From contig NZ_JBEPTK010000004.1 in the NCBI RefSeq assembly GCF_040549485.1, forward strand, positions 124,001 through 188,000: a DNA stretch of 64,000 nt. Direction: 5' to 3'. Source of the DNA: Constrictibacter sp. MBR-5. GTDB taxonomy: Bacteria > Pseudomonadota > Alphaproteobacteria > JAJUGE01. Below the pieces are notes generated by a model. That model made no database searches. It was given only the letters and a program-made list of their open reading frames with translations, and was not told where the DNA came from. The position numbers were made by a program, and so were the translations under genes. How positions within the stretch are numbered: the first letter of the stretch is position 1; every line of letters starts with the position of its first letter. Shown here one piece after another: positions 26,122 through 34,446 of the stretch.

Positions 26122-27097
26122 GGAACCGCCGCTGCCGCCGCCGACCGCCGTGCGGATCGATGCCGCCGCGGGCTGCCAGCTGCGCTGTCCGCTCTGCCCC
26201 GTGACCACCGGCGCCACCCATGCGGTGATCGGCACCGGCGCCTTGAAGGCGCAGGCCTTCGAATCATTTCTCGACGCGAACCCTTCCGTGCGACTGGTCG
26301 AACTGGCGAACAGCGGTGAGGCGGTGCTGAACACGGCCCTGCCCGAGATCCTCCGCATCGCCCGGGACCGCGGCGTCACCACCCGCTTCGACCAGGGCGT
26401 CAACCTGAACCATGTCGCGGCGGACGCGCTGGAGGCCATGGTCACCTGCGGCACCGACCGCGTCCGGGTGTCCATCGACGGCGCCACCCAGGCGACCTAC
26501 GGGCGCTATCGCGTGCGGGGCGATCTCAGGCGGGTCCTGCGACACGTCCAGATCCTGAACGGCTTCAAGCGGCAGCACGGATCGACCACGCCGGAACTGG
26601 TGCTGCAGTTCATCGTCTTCGGCCACAACGAGCACGAGTTGGACGCGATCGAACTGATGGCGCGCGCCTTGGGGATGCGCCTGGAACTGCGGCTGAACTG
26701 GTCGACGGAGATGTTTCCCGTCTCGGACCGCGACGCGCTGCGCGCCCGTATAGGCGCCGCCGACCGCGCGGAGCACCGCAGCAGGACGGGCCGCCACTAT
26801 TCCGCCTCCCAGTGCCTTCACCTGTGGCACGCGCCGCAGATCAACTGGGACGGCAAGCTGCTCGGCTGCGGACGCAATCGCTGGGGAGCATTCGCCGACG
26901 ATGCGCTCGGGCCACGATTCCAGGACGCCTTCAACGGCGCGGCAATCGCCCATGCCCGGGACGTCGTCCGCGGTCGGGCGGCACCGCGCGAGGACACGCC
27001 CTGCCGGCGGTGCGGCGTATATGCCGCGATGACGGCCGACGGACGCTATCTCACCGACGAGGACGTCGCCCAAGGCGCCGAGGGCGTCTGGGCCTGA
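26114..27097 (+). CDS. Radical SAM protein with SPASM/twitch-like C-terminus
   Basis: A 327-residue radical SAM enzyme. Cys21, Cys25 and Cys28 form the C-x3-C-x2-C cluster motif, NSGEA near 66-70 is the SAM-binding GGE-like motif, and VSIDGATQATYGRYR near 119-133 is typical of SPASM-family enzymes. The C-terminal part has Cys234 and Cys252 in a C-x12-G-x4-C pattern plus Cys297 and Cys300 (CxxC), enough for one auxiliary cluster; it looks like a twitch or short SPASM domain, not a full seven-Cys SPASM. The start overlaps the glycosyltransferase stop by 8 bases. In RiPP pathways such enzymes make C-C, C-S or ether cross-links or decarboxylate Tyr; the reaction here is unknown. Confidence 0.8.
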   Translation: MPEEPPLPPPTAVRIDAAAGCQLRCPLCPVTTGATHAVIGTGALKAQAFESFLDANPSVRLVELANSGEAVLNTALPEILRIARDRGVTTRFDQGVNLNHVAADALEAMVTCGTDRVRVSIDGATQATYGRYRVRGDLRRVLRHVQILNGFKRQHGSTTPELVLQFIVFGHNEHELDAIELMARALGMRLELRLNWSTEMFPVSDRDALRARIGAADRAEHRSRTGRHYSASQCLHLWHAPQINWDGKLLGCGRNRWGAFADDALGPRFQDAFNGAAIAHARDVVRGRAAPREDTPCRRCGVYAAMTADGRYLTDEDVAQGAEGVWA

Positions 27098-28084
27098 TCA
27101 GGCCGCCATCCGCTCCTGGCCGCGCACAGCCTTCGCCAGCGCATCCGTCACCACGTCCACGCCGGCACCCGGGCGGTGTGCGTTCTCCGACAGGTGACGG
27201 CGCCAAGCGCGCGCGCCGGGCCGTCCCTGGAACAGGCCCAGCATGTGCCGGGTGATCGCCGAGAGCCGGGTCCCCGCGGACAGTTCCGCCGCGATGTAGG
27301 GGAGCATCGCCTCCACCACAGCCTCCCGTTCCGGCGCCGGCGCCGGCTCGCCGTGAAAACGCTGGTCGACGCCCGCCAGGATGTACGGGTTCTGATAGGC
27401 GGCACGGCCGATCATCACCCCGTCGACGTGCGCCGCCTGCGCCTCGGCCGCGTCCAGGTCGAGGACGCCGCCGTTGATGTCGATCCGCAGGTCCGGCCGC
27501 TCCGCCTTCAGCCGGTGCACGTCGGCATAGCGCAGCGGCGGCACCTCGCGGTTCTGCTTGGGGCTCAGGCCCTGCAGCCACGCCTTGCGCGCATGCACGA
27601 CGAAATGATCGCAGCCGGCTTCCGCGACGATGTCGACGAAACGGCGCAGGTCCTCGTAAGCGTCGCGGTCGTCGATGCCGATGCGGCACTTCACGGTGAC
27701 GGGCAGCGCCGTGACGGCGCGCATCGCGGCTATGCCGCGCGCCACCAAGTCCGGCTCGCCCATCAGGCAGGCGCCGAACGTCCCGCGCTGCACCCGGTCG
27801 GACGGACAGCCGCAGTTCAGGTTGAAGCCGTCATAGCCGTAGCCTTCGCCGATCCGCACCGCCTCGGCCAGATCCGCCGGATCGCTGCCGCCCAGCTGCA
27901 GCACCACCGGCTGCTCCTCGGCGTGCCGGCCGAGCAGCCGGTCGCGGTCGCCGTGAAGCACGGCGCCGGTCGTCACCATCTCGGTATAAAGCACCGCATG
28001 CCGGCTGAGACGGCGATGGAAGAACCGGCAATGCCGGTCCGTCCAGTCCATCATCGGCGCTACGGAAATCGTCGGTGCGTTCAT
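27098..28084 (-). CDS. dusA: tRNA dihydrouridine(20/20a) synthase DusA
   Basis: DusA is an FMN enzyme that reduces uridine 20/20a in the tRNA D-loop using NADPH. The 328-residue protein starts MNAPTISVAPMMDWTDRHCR, the DusA N-terminus, and carries the catalytic Cys in NLNCGCPSDRVQRG near residues 88-101 and the FMN-phosphate loop MIGRAAYQNP near 222-231. A frame open upstream is not conserved. It is convergent with the radical SAM gene (stops adjacent, no overlap) and divergent from the glyoxalase-like gene with 121 bases between. Confidence 0.95.
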   Translation of the reverse strand: MNAPTISVAPMMDWTDRHCRFFHRRLSRHAVLYTEMVTTGAVLHGDRDRLLGRHAEEQPVVLQLGGSDPADLAEAVRIGEGYGYDGFNLNCGCPSDRVQRGTFGACLMGEPDLVARGIAAMRAVTALPVTVKCRIGIDDRDAYEDLRRFVDIVAEAGCDHFVVHARKAWLQGLSPKQNREVPPLRYADVHRLKAERPDLRIDINGGVLDLDAAEAQAAHVDGVMIGRAAYQNPYILAGVDQRFHGEPAPAPEREAVVEAMLPYIAAELSAGTRLSAITRHMLGLFQGRPGARAWRRHLSENAHRPGAGVDVVTDALAKAVRGQERMAA

Positions 28085-28205
28085 CCTCGGTCGGCTCGGC
28101 ACTCTCGTGTGGCTGCGGCTTGGCCGATATGGGAAGATCCGGGCGGTTCGCCAGCCCCACCCCCTCGGCAGGTACGGCGCGCACGCTACACCATCCCGAG
28201 AAGCG

Positions 28206-28601
28206 ATGCCGATGCCGCAATCCCTGCCGAATATCGCCTTCGACGCCACCTGCCCGATCCTCAGGATCTTCGACGTGGCGAAAGCGATGTCCTTCTACCT
28301 CGACTATCTCGGCTTCGGGCTCGACTGGGAGCACCGGTTCGGCGACGATTTCCCTCTGTATGCCCAGATCTCGCGCGCCGGGCTGATCCTGCATCTGTCG
28401 GAGCATCACGGCGACGGCTGCCCCGGTGCCGCCGTCTTCGTCCGCATGCGCGGCGTGCGCGCCTATCACGCGGAGCTGTCGGCGAAGAACTACCGCTACT
28501 TGAGGCCGGCGGTCGAGGATCTGCCGTGGGGCGCAGTCATGAGCGTCACGGACCCGTTCCACAACACCATCCGTTTCTGCGAGGGCCCAGCCAGCCGATA
28601 G
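28206..28601 (+). CDS. Glyoxalase/bleomycin-resistance superfamily protein
   Basis: A 131-residue single-domain vicinal oxygen chelate protein of the type annotated as glyoxalase superfamily or bleomycin resistance-like. It has PILRIFDVAKAMSFYLDYLG near residues 18-37 and the C-terminal SVTDPFHNTIRFCE near 114-127, which carries the typical metal- or ligand-binding Asp/His/Glu spacing. The start was set at the MPMPQS Met; the frame upstream runs through the dusA promoter. Substrate is unknown, and actual bleomycin binding is not implied. Confidence 0.8.
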   Translation: MPMPQSLPNIAFDATCPILRIFDVAKAMSFYLDYLGFGLDWEHRFGDDFPLYAQISRAGLILHLSEHHGDGCPGAAVFVRMRGVRAYHAELSAKNYRYLRPAVEDLPWGAVMSVTDPFHNTIRFCEGPASR

Positions 28602-28695
28602 CCGACCAAGCAGGCAGGACGCTTTCCGGCATCACGGCTCCGGTCGTTACGCCGTGGAAACGCGCCCCGGTCTCGTGCGGCTTCGCTCGCCTCCG

Positions 28696-28884
28696 TCAGG
28701 ACTTGCTCGCGTGCTCCGGCTTGCCCTTGCGCTTCGTCGACGCGAAATCCTCGAGCTGCTGTTCGGTCATCGAGTCGACCATCGATTTCGATGCACCCTT
28801 CAGGTCGCTCTTCTTCGTTTCACCGCGCTTGGCGGACAGCGCCGCACCGGCAGCCTTCTGCTGAGCCTTCGATTTCGCAGGCAT
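28696..28884 (-). CDS. DUF3008 family small basic protein
   Basis: A 62-residue Lys/Ala/Ser-rich protein matching DUF3008 along its whole length: MPAKSKAQQKAAGAALSAKR at the start, LKGASKSMVDSM near residues 28-39, and the conserved end KRKGKPEHASKS. The function is unknown; members are widespread in Proteobacteria and often appear among stress-related genes. A GGAGG ribosome-binding site precedes the ATG. It stands alone between the glyoxalase-like gene and fdhD. Confidence 0.85.
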   Translation of the reverse strand: MPAKSKAQQKAAGAALSAKRGETKKSDLKGASKSMVDSMTEQQLEDFASTKRKGKPEHASKS

Positions 28885-29033
28885 CCCATCCTCCGTAGCC
28901 CTGAACGGCGCCATGTCGACAGTTCGGGCGCCGTCTTCGCAACAGCGGCAGACTGTCCGGGTTCCCGTCCTGCCGAGACTGCGGACACTGCCGGCCGGCG
29001 TCGTCGGCAAGGCGAAAGGCGCAGAAACGAGCC

Positions 29034-29867
29034 TCAGCCGCTGGCGCGCAGCGTGGACGTTCCCTCGTCGACGATCCGCCGCGGATGCGCGAACACTTCG
29101 AACCCATCGGCCCGTGCGACCGCGACGAGCGTGATTCCGGCGGCTTCCGCCACCCGGACCGCGAGCGTCGTCGGCGCCGAGACGGCGGCGATGACCGGAA
29201 TGCCGGCGGCCGCCGTCTTCTGGACCATTTCGACCGAGACGCGGCTGGTCAGCAGGACGGCGCCGTCGCGCTCGGCCGGCGGCCGCTCCGCCAGCGCCCC
29301 GACCAGCTTGTCGAGCGCATTGTGCCGTCCGACATCCTCCCGCACGGCCACCAGTCCATCGCGCGGATGCCAGAACCCTGCGGCGTGCGTCGCACGGGTC
29401 GCGATGTTCGTCGGCTGGTTGGGCGCCAGCGCCGCCATTCCGGCCATGAGGCCATCGGCTTCCAGTCGTACGTCGAGCGACACGGGCCGCACCGGCCGCG
29501 ATGCCTCCGCCAGGCTCTCGATCCCGCACAGGCCGCAGCCGACGGGGCCGGCGAGGCGCCGGGAGCGCCGTCCCAAGGCCTCCGAACAGCCCTCCGACAG
29601 CCAGAGACGCACCTGCATGCCGAGTTCGTGCTCTGCGATCTCCAGGTCGAGGATCTCGGAGGTATCGGTGACGACGCCTTCGGTGAGACTGAAGCCGCGC
29701 GCGAAGTCGGCGAGATCGCAGGGCGTCGCCATCATCACAGCGTAGGTCGCACCGTCATAGACGATCGCGACGGGCGTCTCCTCGGGAAGATTCCGCTGCG
29801 CAGCCGACATCGTGCCGTGGCGCCATGCGTCCGCCTTCACCGGCCGGTGGGCTGCCCGGCCGCTCAT
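29034..29867 (-). CDS. fdhD: Formate dehydrogenase accessory sulfurtransferase FdhD
   Basis: FdhD carries sulfur from IscS to the bis-MGD molybdenum cofactor of formate dehydrogenases. The 277-residue protein has the catalytic CxxC loop as CGLCG near residues 111-115, the FSLTEGVV segment near 59-66, and VREDVGRHNALDKLVG near 175-190. The start overlaps the stop of the upstream YdeP-type gene by 4 bases (ATGA), which ties its translation to that gene. Because the upstream gene is interrupted by an amber codon, fdhD may be translated mainly through its own initiation or through the downstream half. Confidence 0.94.
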   Translation of the reverse strand: MSGRAAHRPVKADAWRHGTMSAAQRNLPEETPVAIVYDGATYAVMMATPCDLADFARGFSLTEGVVTDTSEILDLEIAEHELGMQVRLWLSEGCSEALGRRSRRLAGPVGCGLCGIESLAEASRPVRPVSLDVRLEADGLMAGMAALAPNQPTNIATRATHAAGFWHPRDGLVAVREDVGRHNALDKLVGALAERPPAERDGAVLLTSRVSVEMVQKTAAAGIPVIAAVSAPTTLAVRVAEAAGITLVAVARADGFEVFAHPRRIVDEGTSTLRASG

Positions 29868-32182
29868 TCCGCAGCCATCCCTGCGGTGGCGGTGGCAGCC
29901 AAGGTGGCGGTGACCTTCACCGGCACCGACTTCGCCGCGGGTACCTTGCTGACCTGGGCATGCTGCGCCAGCGGGATCAATGCGTTGCACTCGGGGTAGT
30001 AGGCGCCGATGCAGCCGGGCGGGATATTGTAGGGCCGCACCGCGAAGCCGCTCATCCGGCGCACGCGGTCGTCGTCCGCCACCGTCTCCATGGTCACCTG
30101 CTGATCCTCCCGCAGGCCGAGCCGCGCCATGTCCGCCTTGTTCATCAGGACCACCATGCGCGTGCCGATCACGCCGCGAAACCGGTCGCGATAGCCGTAG
30201 ATCGTCGTGTTGAACTGATCGTTGCTCCGCAGGGTGATGAGGCGAAGCACGTCCGGATCGCCCGACATGTCGAAGCTGGCGCAAAGCGACTGCGGCAGGA
30301 TGAAGTTGGCCTTGCCGGTCTTCGTCGTCCACGTCCGCTCCCGTGCGGCGTTGGGGCGGGGAAAGCCTTCCGGCTGTGCGATGCGCCGGTTGAAGTCGTG
30401 GAATATCGACGGATAGGAGGTCGCGATCGCATCGCGTACGAGGGCGTAGTCACCCACCCACGCATCCCAGTCGAGCCGCGGATTCGGTGGCAGCGTCGCC
30501 TTGGCGATTCCGGCGACGATCGCAGGCTCCGACAGGAGATGGGGGCTGGCGGGGGGACGACGGCCGATGCTTCCGTGCATCACGCCCGTGCTGTCCTCCG
30601 TGCTGACGGTCTGGGGGCCGGTGGCCTGTTCGTCGCGTTCGATACGGCCGAGGCACGGCAGCAGAAACGCCGTCTTGCCGACGACCAGATGGCTGCGATT
30701 GAGCTTCGTGGCGATCTGAACCGTCAGGTCCAGCCCGCGCCAGGCCTGCTCCATCACCTCGCGGTCGGGGATGGCCCGGACGAAGTTGCCACCGAGGCCG
30801 ACGAACGCCCGCACCTCTCCGGCGACGATGCCCTCGCAGGCTTCCACCGTGTTCAAACCCTTCTTCCGCGGCGGTTCGAAGCCGAACTGCTCCGCCATCT
30901 TGTCGAGAGGTACCATCTCCGGCTTCTCCGAGATGCCGACCGTCCGCTAGCCCTGCACGTTCGAGTGGCCGCGGACGGGGCAGATACCCGCGCCGGGACG
31001 GCCGATATTGCCGCGCAGCAGCAGCAGGTTGACGAACATCTGGACGTTGTCGACGCCCAGTCGATGCTGCGTCAGCCCCATGCCGTAGATGCCGATGACA
31101 CGGTCGCAGGCCATGTAGGTGGCGGCAGCCTCCTCCAGGGCAGATCGTGCCAGTCCGGACTCGCGTTCGATCTCCGCCCAGTCGGCGTCGCGCACCATCG
31201 CGGCGAAATCCTCGAAGCCGTGCGTGTGCTCTTCGATGAAGGCCGTATCGAGGATCCGGCGGCCGCCCGCCGCCACCACCGCGTCGTCTGCGGCGATGAC
31301 CGCCTTGCACATGCCCATCAGCGCGGCGATGTCGCCGCCGGCACGCACCTGATGATATTGGGAACTGATCGTCGTCGGCCGGTTCGTCAGCATCTGCAGC
31401 GGGCTCTGCGGATTGACGAACGCCTCCAGCCCGCGCTCGCGCAGCGGATTGAAGGTGACGATGGGCACCCCCCGCTCCCGCGCCTCCTGAAGCTGGTGGA
31501 GCATCCGCGGGCTGTTGGTGCCGACGTTCTGGCCGAAGAAGAAGATGCCGTCGCTTGCGGCGAAATCGTCGAGCCTGACGGTTCCGATCGGAACGCCGAT
31601 GCTCTCGGGCAGCGCCACCGAGGTCGACTCGTGGCACATGTTGGAACTGTCGGGCAGGTTGTTCGACCCGTACAGCCGGGCGAACAGCTGGTACATGTAA
31701 GAGGTTTCGAGCGACGCGCGCCCGGAGGCGTAGAACACCACCGATTCCGGATCGAGGCTCTTCAACTGCGCGCCGATCGCGGCGAAGGCCTCCGACCATT
31801 CCACGGGGACGTATCTGTCGCTCGCGGGGTCGTAGCGCATGGGCTCGGTCAGTCGGCCTTCATGCTCAAGGTCGTAGTCGGCCCAGCCGAGCAGCTCCGA
31901 GACGGTGTGCTTCTCGAAGAAGGCCCGCTCGACGCGCCGGCCGGTCAACTCGGCAAAGGTCGCCTTCGCGCCGTTCTCGCAGAACTCCGCCGGCCGCGGC
32001 GGGACCGGTTTCGCCCAGGCGCAGCTGACGCACATGAACCCGCCCGGCTTGTTCTGCCGCGGCAACTCGTGCACGGCAGCGGAAACCGCATGCTCGTCCG
32101 TCGATTTGCGCGCGAGCGAGCGCACGGAGCCCCATCCACCGGCCGGGCCCTCGTAGCTTCGGTGGTCCGTCCCCTGGCCCAT
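29864..32182 (-). pseudogene. FdhF/YdeP-type molybdopterin oxidoreductase interrupted by an in-frame TAG
   Basis: Read through, this is a full-length 772-residue YdeP-type oxidoreductase, close to the family length of about 760. The N-terminal part (codons to 30950) has the Fe-S cluster region GFMCVSCAWAKP near residues 48-59 with CENGAKATF further on, and runs to RGHSNVQG. There the codon at 30949-30947 is TAG, where relatives have an Asp followed by RTVGI. The same frame continues without a break as RTVGISEKPEMVPL and ends normally at the fdhD overlap. No frameshift is present. Options are a recent nonsense mutation, a sequencing error or readthrough; selenocysteine needs TGA and is excluded. 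The first possible restart is an ATG at 30916. Family members are formate dehydrogenase-like; the E. coli homologue is linked to acid resistance. Confidence 0.8.
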
Positions 32183-32278
32183 GGTCTTTCCCCTGCCGTC
32201 TGCGACCTACAGGGGACGTAACCGCAGCTGCCGATGTGCGGTTCCGCGTGGGGACCGTGCGCATCGGCCAAACGAAGA

Positions 32279-32304
32279 GGGGCTGCACCCCGCGGTGCAG
32301 CCCC
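32279..32304 (-). terminator. Rho-independent-like terminator after the YciF-family gene
   Basis: A perfect 11-bp stem GGGGCTGCACC / GGTGCAGCCCC with a 4-base loop lies 29 bases after the yciF-type stop. On the minus strand it is followed by the pyrimidine-rich TCTTCGTT, only a weak U-tract. It separates the stress gene from the YdeP-type gene downstream. Confidence 0.55.
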
Positions 32305-32332
32305 TGGACCGTGACCGGTGGTCACGCCGCTC

Positions 32333-32833
32333 TCACGCGGCCTTCTTCATCGCCTTCTTGTTGACCGAAGACGTCGCGATCTTGTTCAGCTTCTCGTCGG
32401 CCGCCTTCTCCTCGGAGAGAGTTTCGGCGAGAAGATCGGCGATCTCCGACTGGCCGAGCGCCTTGGCCAGAGCATGCAGCGACCCGTAGCCGGCGATCTC
32501 GTAGTGTTCGACCTTCTGGGCGGCGACGACCAGCGCGCAGTCGAGGACATCCGGATCCTGGATTTCCTCCATCTGCTCCTTGGCCTCTTCCACCAGGCCT
32601 TCCATCGCCTCGCACTTCTTCCCGCGGCTACGCTTGTCGAGAAGTTCGAAGACCTTCTCGAGGCGCTCGATCTGCCCCTTCGTCTCCTCGAGGTGGCTCT
32701 CGAACGCCTGCTTCAGGTCGGACGACGATGCTGCCTTCGCCATCTTCGGAAGGGCGCGCGTCAGCTGCTTCTCGGCGTGATAGATGTCCTGCAGTTCGCT
32801 CAGGAACATGTCGTCGATCGTCTTGACGGCCAT
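32333..32833 (-). CDS. YciF/DUF892 family ferritin-like protein
   Basis: A 166-residue, all-helical protein of the DUF892 (YciE/YciF) family, a ferritin-like fold with stress-related members and reported di-iron sites. Motifs are FLSELQDIYHAEKQLTRALP near residues 10-29, SHLEETKGQIERLEKVFELL near 46-65, and KVEHYEIAGYGSLHALAKAL near 107-126, with the expected Glu/His metal ligands. A Lys/Ala-rich tail ends the protein. GGAGG lies 6 bases before the ATG. It is divergent from hupE across 244 bases and is followed by a hairpin terminator. Confidence 0.88.
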   Translation of the reverse strand: MAVKTIDDMFLSELQDIYHAEKQLTRALPKMAKAASSSDLKQAFESHLEETKGQIERLEKVFELLDKRSRGKKCEAMEGLVEEAKEQMEEIQDPDVLDCALVVAAQKVEHYEIAGYGSLHALAKALGQSEIADLLAETLSEEKAADEKLNKIATSSVNKKAMKKAA

Positions 32834-33077
32834 CGTCTTTCCTCCGTGTGATTCGATACCCGCACAACCGCCGAACCACGGAGGGGTTCCGGCCGACGCA
32901 GTCCGCTGCGACAATTCTTTCTCCAGGCGCCGAACCGCCGTAGCTGGATGCAGCGATAGCCGCCCCCGGGGCGCCTTCGCAGGGACGGATGGTCCTTCCG
33001 GTGCGGCGCCTGCCGTGACAAAAAGAACGGGAGACGGCCCTCGGTCGCCGTCGCAGACCTTGCCGGAAAGGAAGCCC

Positions 33078-33701
33078 ATGCTCCGACAGACCTCCCGCCT
33101 TCTGACGGCCACTGCGGCCTTCAGTCTGACGGCCACTGCCGCCCAGGCGCACCATGCGATGGACGGGATGCTGCCCTCGACGATGGCTCAGGGGCTGCTG
33201 TCGGGCCTCGCCCATCCGGTCATCGGTCTCGATCATCTCGCCTTCATCCTCGCGGCCGGTATCGTCGCCGGCGCGGCCGGGCTCGGGCTCTGGCTTCCGA
33301 TTCTCTTCGTGGCGGCCTCGATCGGCGGCGTCGTGCTGCATCTTCAGGCCTTCGACCTGCCGCTGGTGGAACTCGTCGTCGCTGCCAGCGTCGTGCTCGC
33401 CGGCGTGCTGCTCGCACGCGGCGGTGCACACGCCGGTCGGAGCCTTTGGCTGCCGATCCTGGCCGTGGCAGGCCTCTTCCACGGCTACGCCTACGGCGAA
33501 TCGATCGTCGGAGCCGAGCCCACGGCGCTGTGGGCCTATCTGGCCGGCCTCGCCGCCGTGCAGTCGGCGATCGGCGTCGGCGTCGCCCTGCTCGCCTCGC
33601 GCTCTCACTGGACGATGCCCGCCCTGGCCCCGCGTCTGGCCGGTGCCGCCGTCTTCGGCATCGGCATCAGCGCGCTCGCCGGCCAGCTGATTCCCGGCTG
33701 A
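33078..33701 (+). CDS. hupE: HupE/UreJ family membrane protein
   Basis: A 207-residue inner-membrane protein of the HupE/UreJ family, thought to take up nickel or cobalt for hydrogenase, urease or other metalloenzymes. It has a cleavable signal peptide ending near residue 24 (AAQA-HH), the metal-binding signature GLAHPVIGLDHLAF near 43-56, about six membrane segments, and HGYAYGE near 134-140. No hydrogenase or urease gene is nearby, so the client enzyme is unknown. A purine-rich GGAAAGGAAG precedes the ATG. The 244 bases upstream hold no metal riboswitch that I can recognise. Confidence 0.88.
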   Translation: MLRQTSRLLTATAAFSLTATAAQAHHAMDGMLPSTMAQGLLSGLAHPVIGLDHLAFILAAGIVAGAAGLGLWLPILFVAASIGGVVLHLQAFDLPLVELVVAASVVLAGVLLARGGAHAGRSLWLPILAVAGLFHGYAYGESIVGAEPTALWAYLAGLAAVQSAIGVGVALLASRSHWTMPALAPRLAGAAVFGIGISALAGQLIPG

Positions 33702-33723
33702 CGCCCGGCGCCGCCGGTCGAGG

Positions 33724-34440
33724 ATGTCGAACCTCGGTCCGGGTCGCGGTACCGGGCAAGAGAACCCGCCGGACGGCGGAGCGCCGAGGCCCGCCGGCTG
33801 GCTGCGGGATGCCGAGGGCCCGCCCTACCCGCCGCCGCCCTGGCGGCTGGTAGGTGACCTCTACGCTTCGATCTGGCTGGTGCCGCGGGCGACGGTCCCG
33901 CTCCTTGCCGCCGACGCCATCCCAGCGACGATCGCCGGGCGCGCATTGGTCGTAACGGGCTGGGCGCTCTATGCGCCCAGTGGCGTCCTGGCCTATCGAG
34001 AGGCCCTGTGCGGCGTGGTGCTGCGCGCGCCACGCGTTCCGGCGATCGCGATCACGCACATCTGGGTCGATCATCCGGCGTCGATCGCCGGTGGCCGGGC
34101 GCTGTGGAGCATTCCCAAGAAGGCCGGCCGCTTCTCGGGCACACCGGAAACCGGCGCCGAGGTCACAGACGCGCAGGGACAGCCAATTGCCGCCCTGCAT
34201 ATTCTACCGGGGCGTACCCTGCCCTGGCGGCAGGGCTTCTCCCTCCGGACGGTCCAGCGCAGTCTCGATGCCGGCGGCGGAGCCCCGGTCATTGCGCGCC
34301 TGCGGGCGACGGGCCGCCTGGGTCTCGCACGAGCCGACTGGCGCTTCGACGCGGCAGGGCCGCTCGGCTTCCTGCACGGCCTGCGCCCGTGGCTCAGCGC
34401 CCGCCTCGAACGCAGCGTCCTGCGCTTCGGTATCGGCTGA
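33724..34440 (+). CDS. Acetoacetate decarboxylase-like protein
   Basis: A 238-residue protein of the acetoacetate decarboxylase (ADC) superfamily, recognised from PPPPWRLVGDLYASIWLVP near residues 35-53, THIWVDHPASIAGGRALWSI near 102-121, and PKKAGRF directly after, where ADC enzymes place their Schiff-base Lys region. The superfamily includes decarboxylases, aldolase-dehydratases and proteins of unknown role, so the reaction is not assigned. It starts 23 bases after hupE and converges on the pit gene, 6 bases apart. Confidence 0.68.
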   Translation: MSNLGPGRGTGQENPPDGGAPRPAGWLRDAEGPPYPPPPWRLVGDLYASIWLVPRATVPLLAADAIPATIAGRALVVTGWALYAPSGVLAYREALCGVVLRAPRVPAIAITHIWVDHPASIAGGRALWSIPKKAGRFSGTPETGAEVTDAQGQPIAALHILPGRTLPWRQGFSLRTVQRSLDAGGGAPVIARLRATGRLGLARADWRFDAAGPLGFLHGLRPWLSARLERSVLRFGIG

Positions 34441-34446
34441 CCCCGT

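Noticed and set aside
22739-27097. Lasso peptide cluster
   Set aside because: The HprK-like and RRE genes fit, but no cyclase or transglutaminase-type protease gene is present and the possible core has no acid at position 7-9.
28206-28601. True bleomycin resistance gene
   Set aside because: The fold is shared by many unrelated small enzymes, and nothing in the context suggests antibiotic binding.
30947-30949. Selenocysteine codon in the formate dehydrogenase-like gene
   Set aside because: The codon is TAG, not TGA, and lies where the family has Asp, not at the molybdenum ligand.
32834-33077. Cobalamin or nickel/cobalt riboswitch before hupE
   Set aside because: I could not find a conserved box or the four-helix pattern; the region is simply GC-rich.
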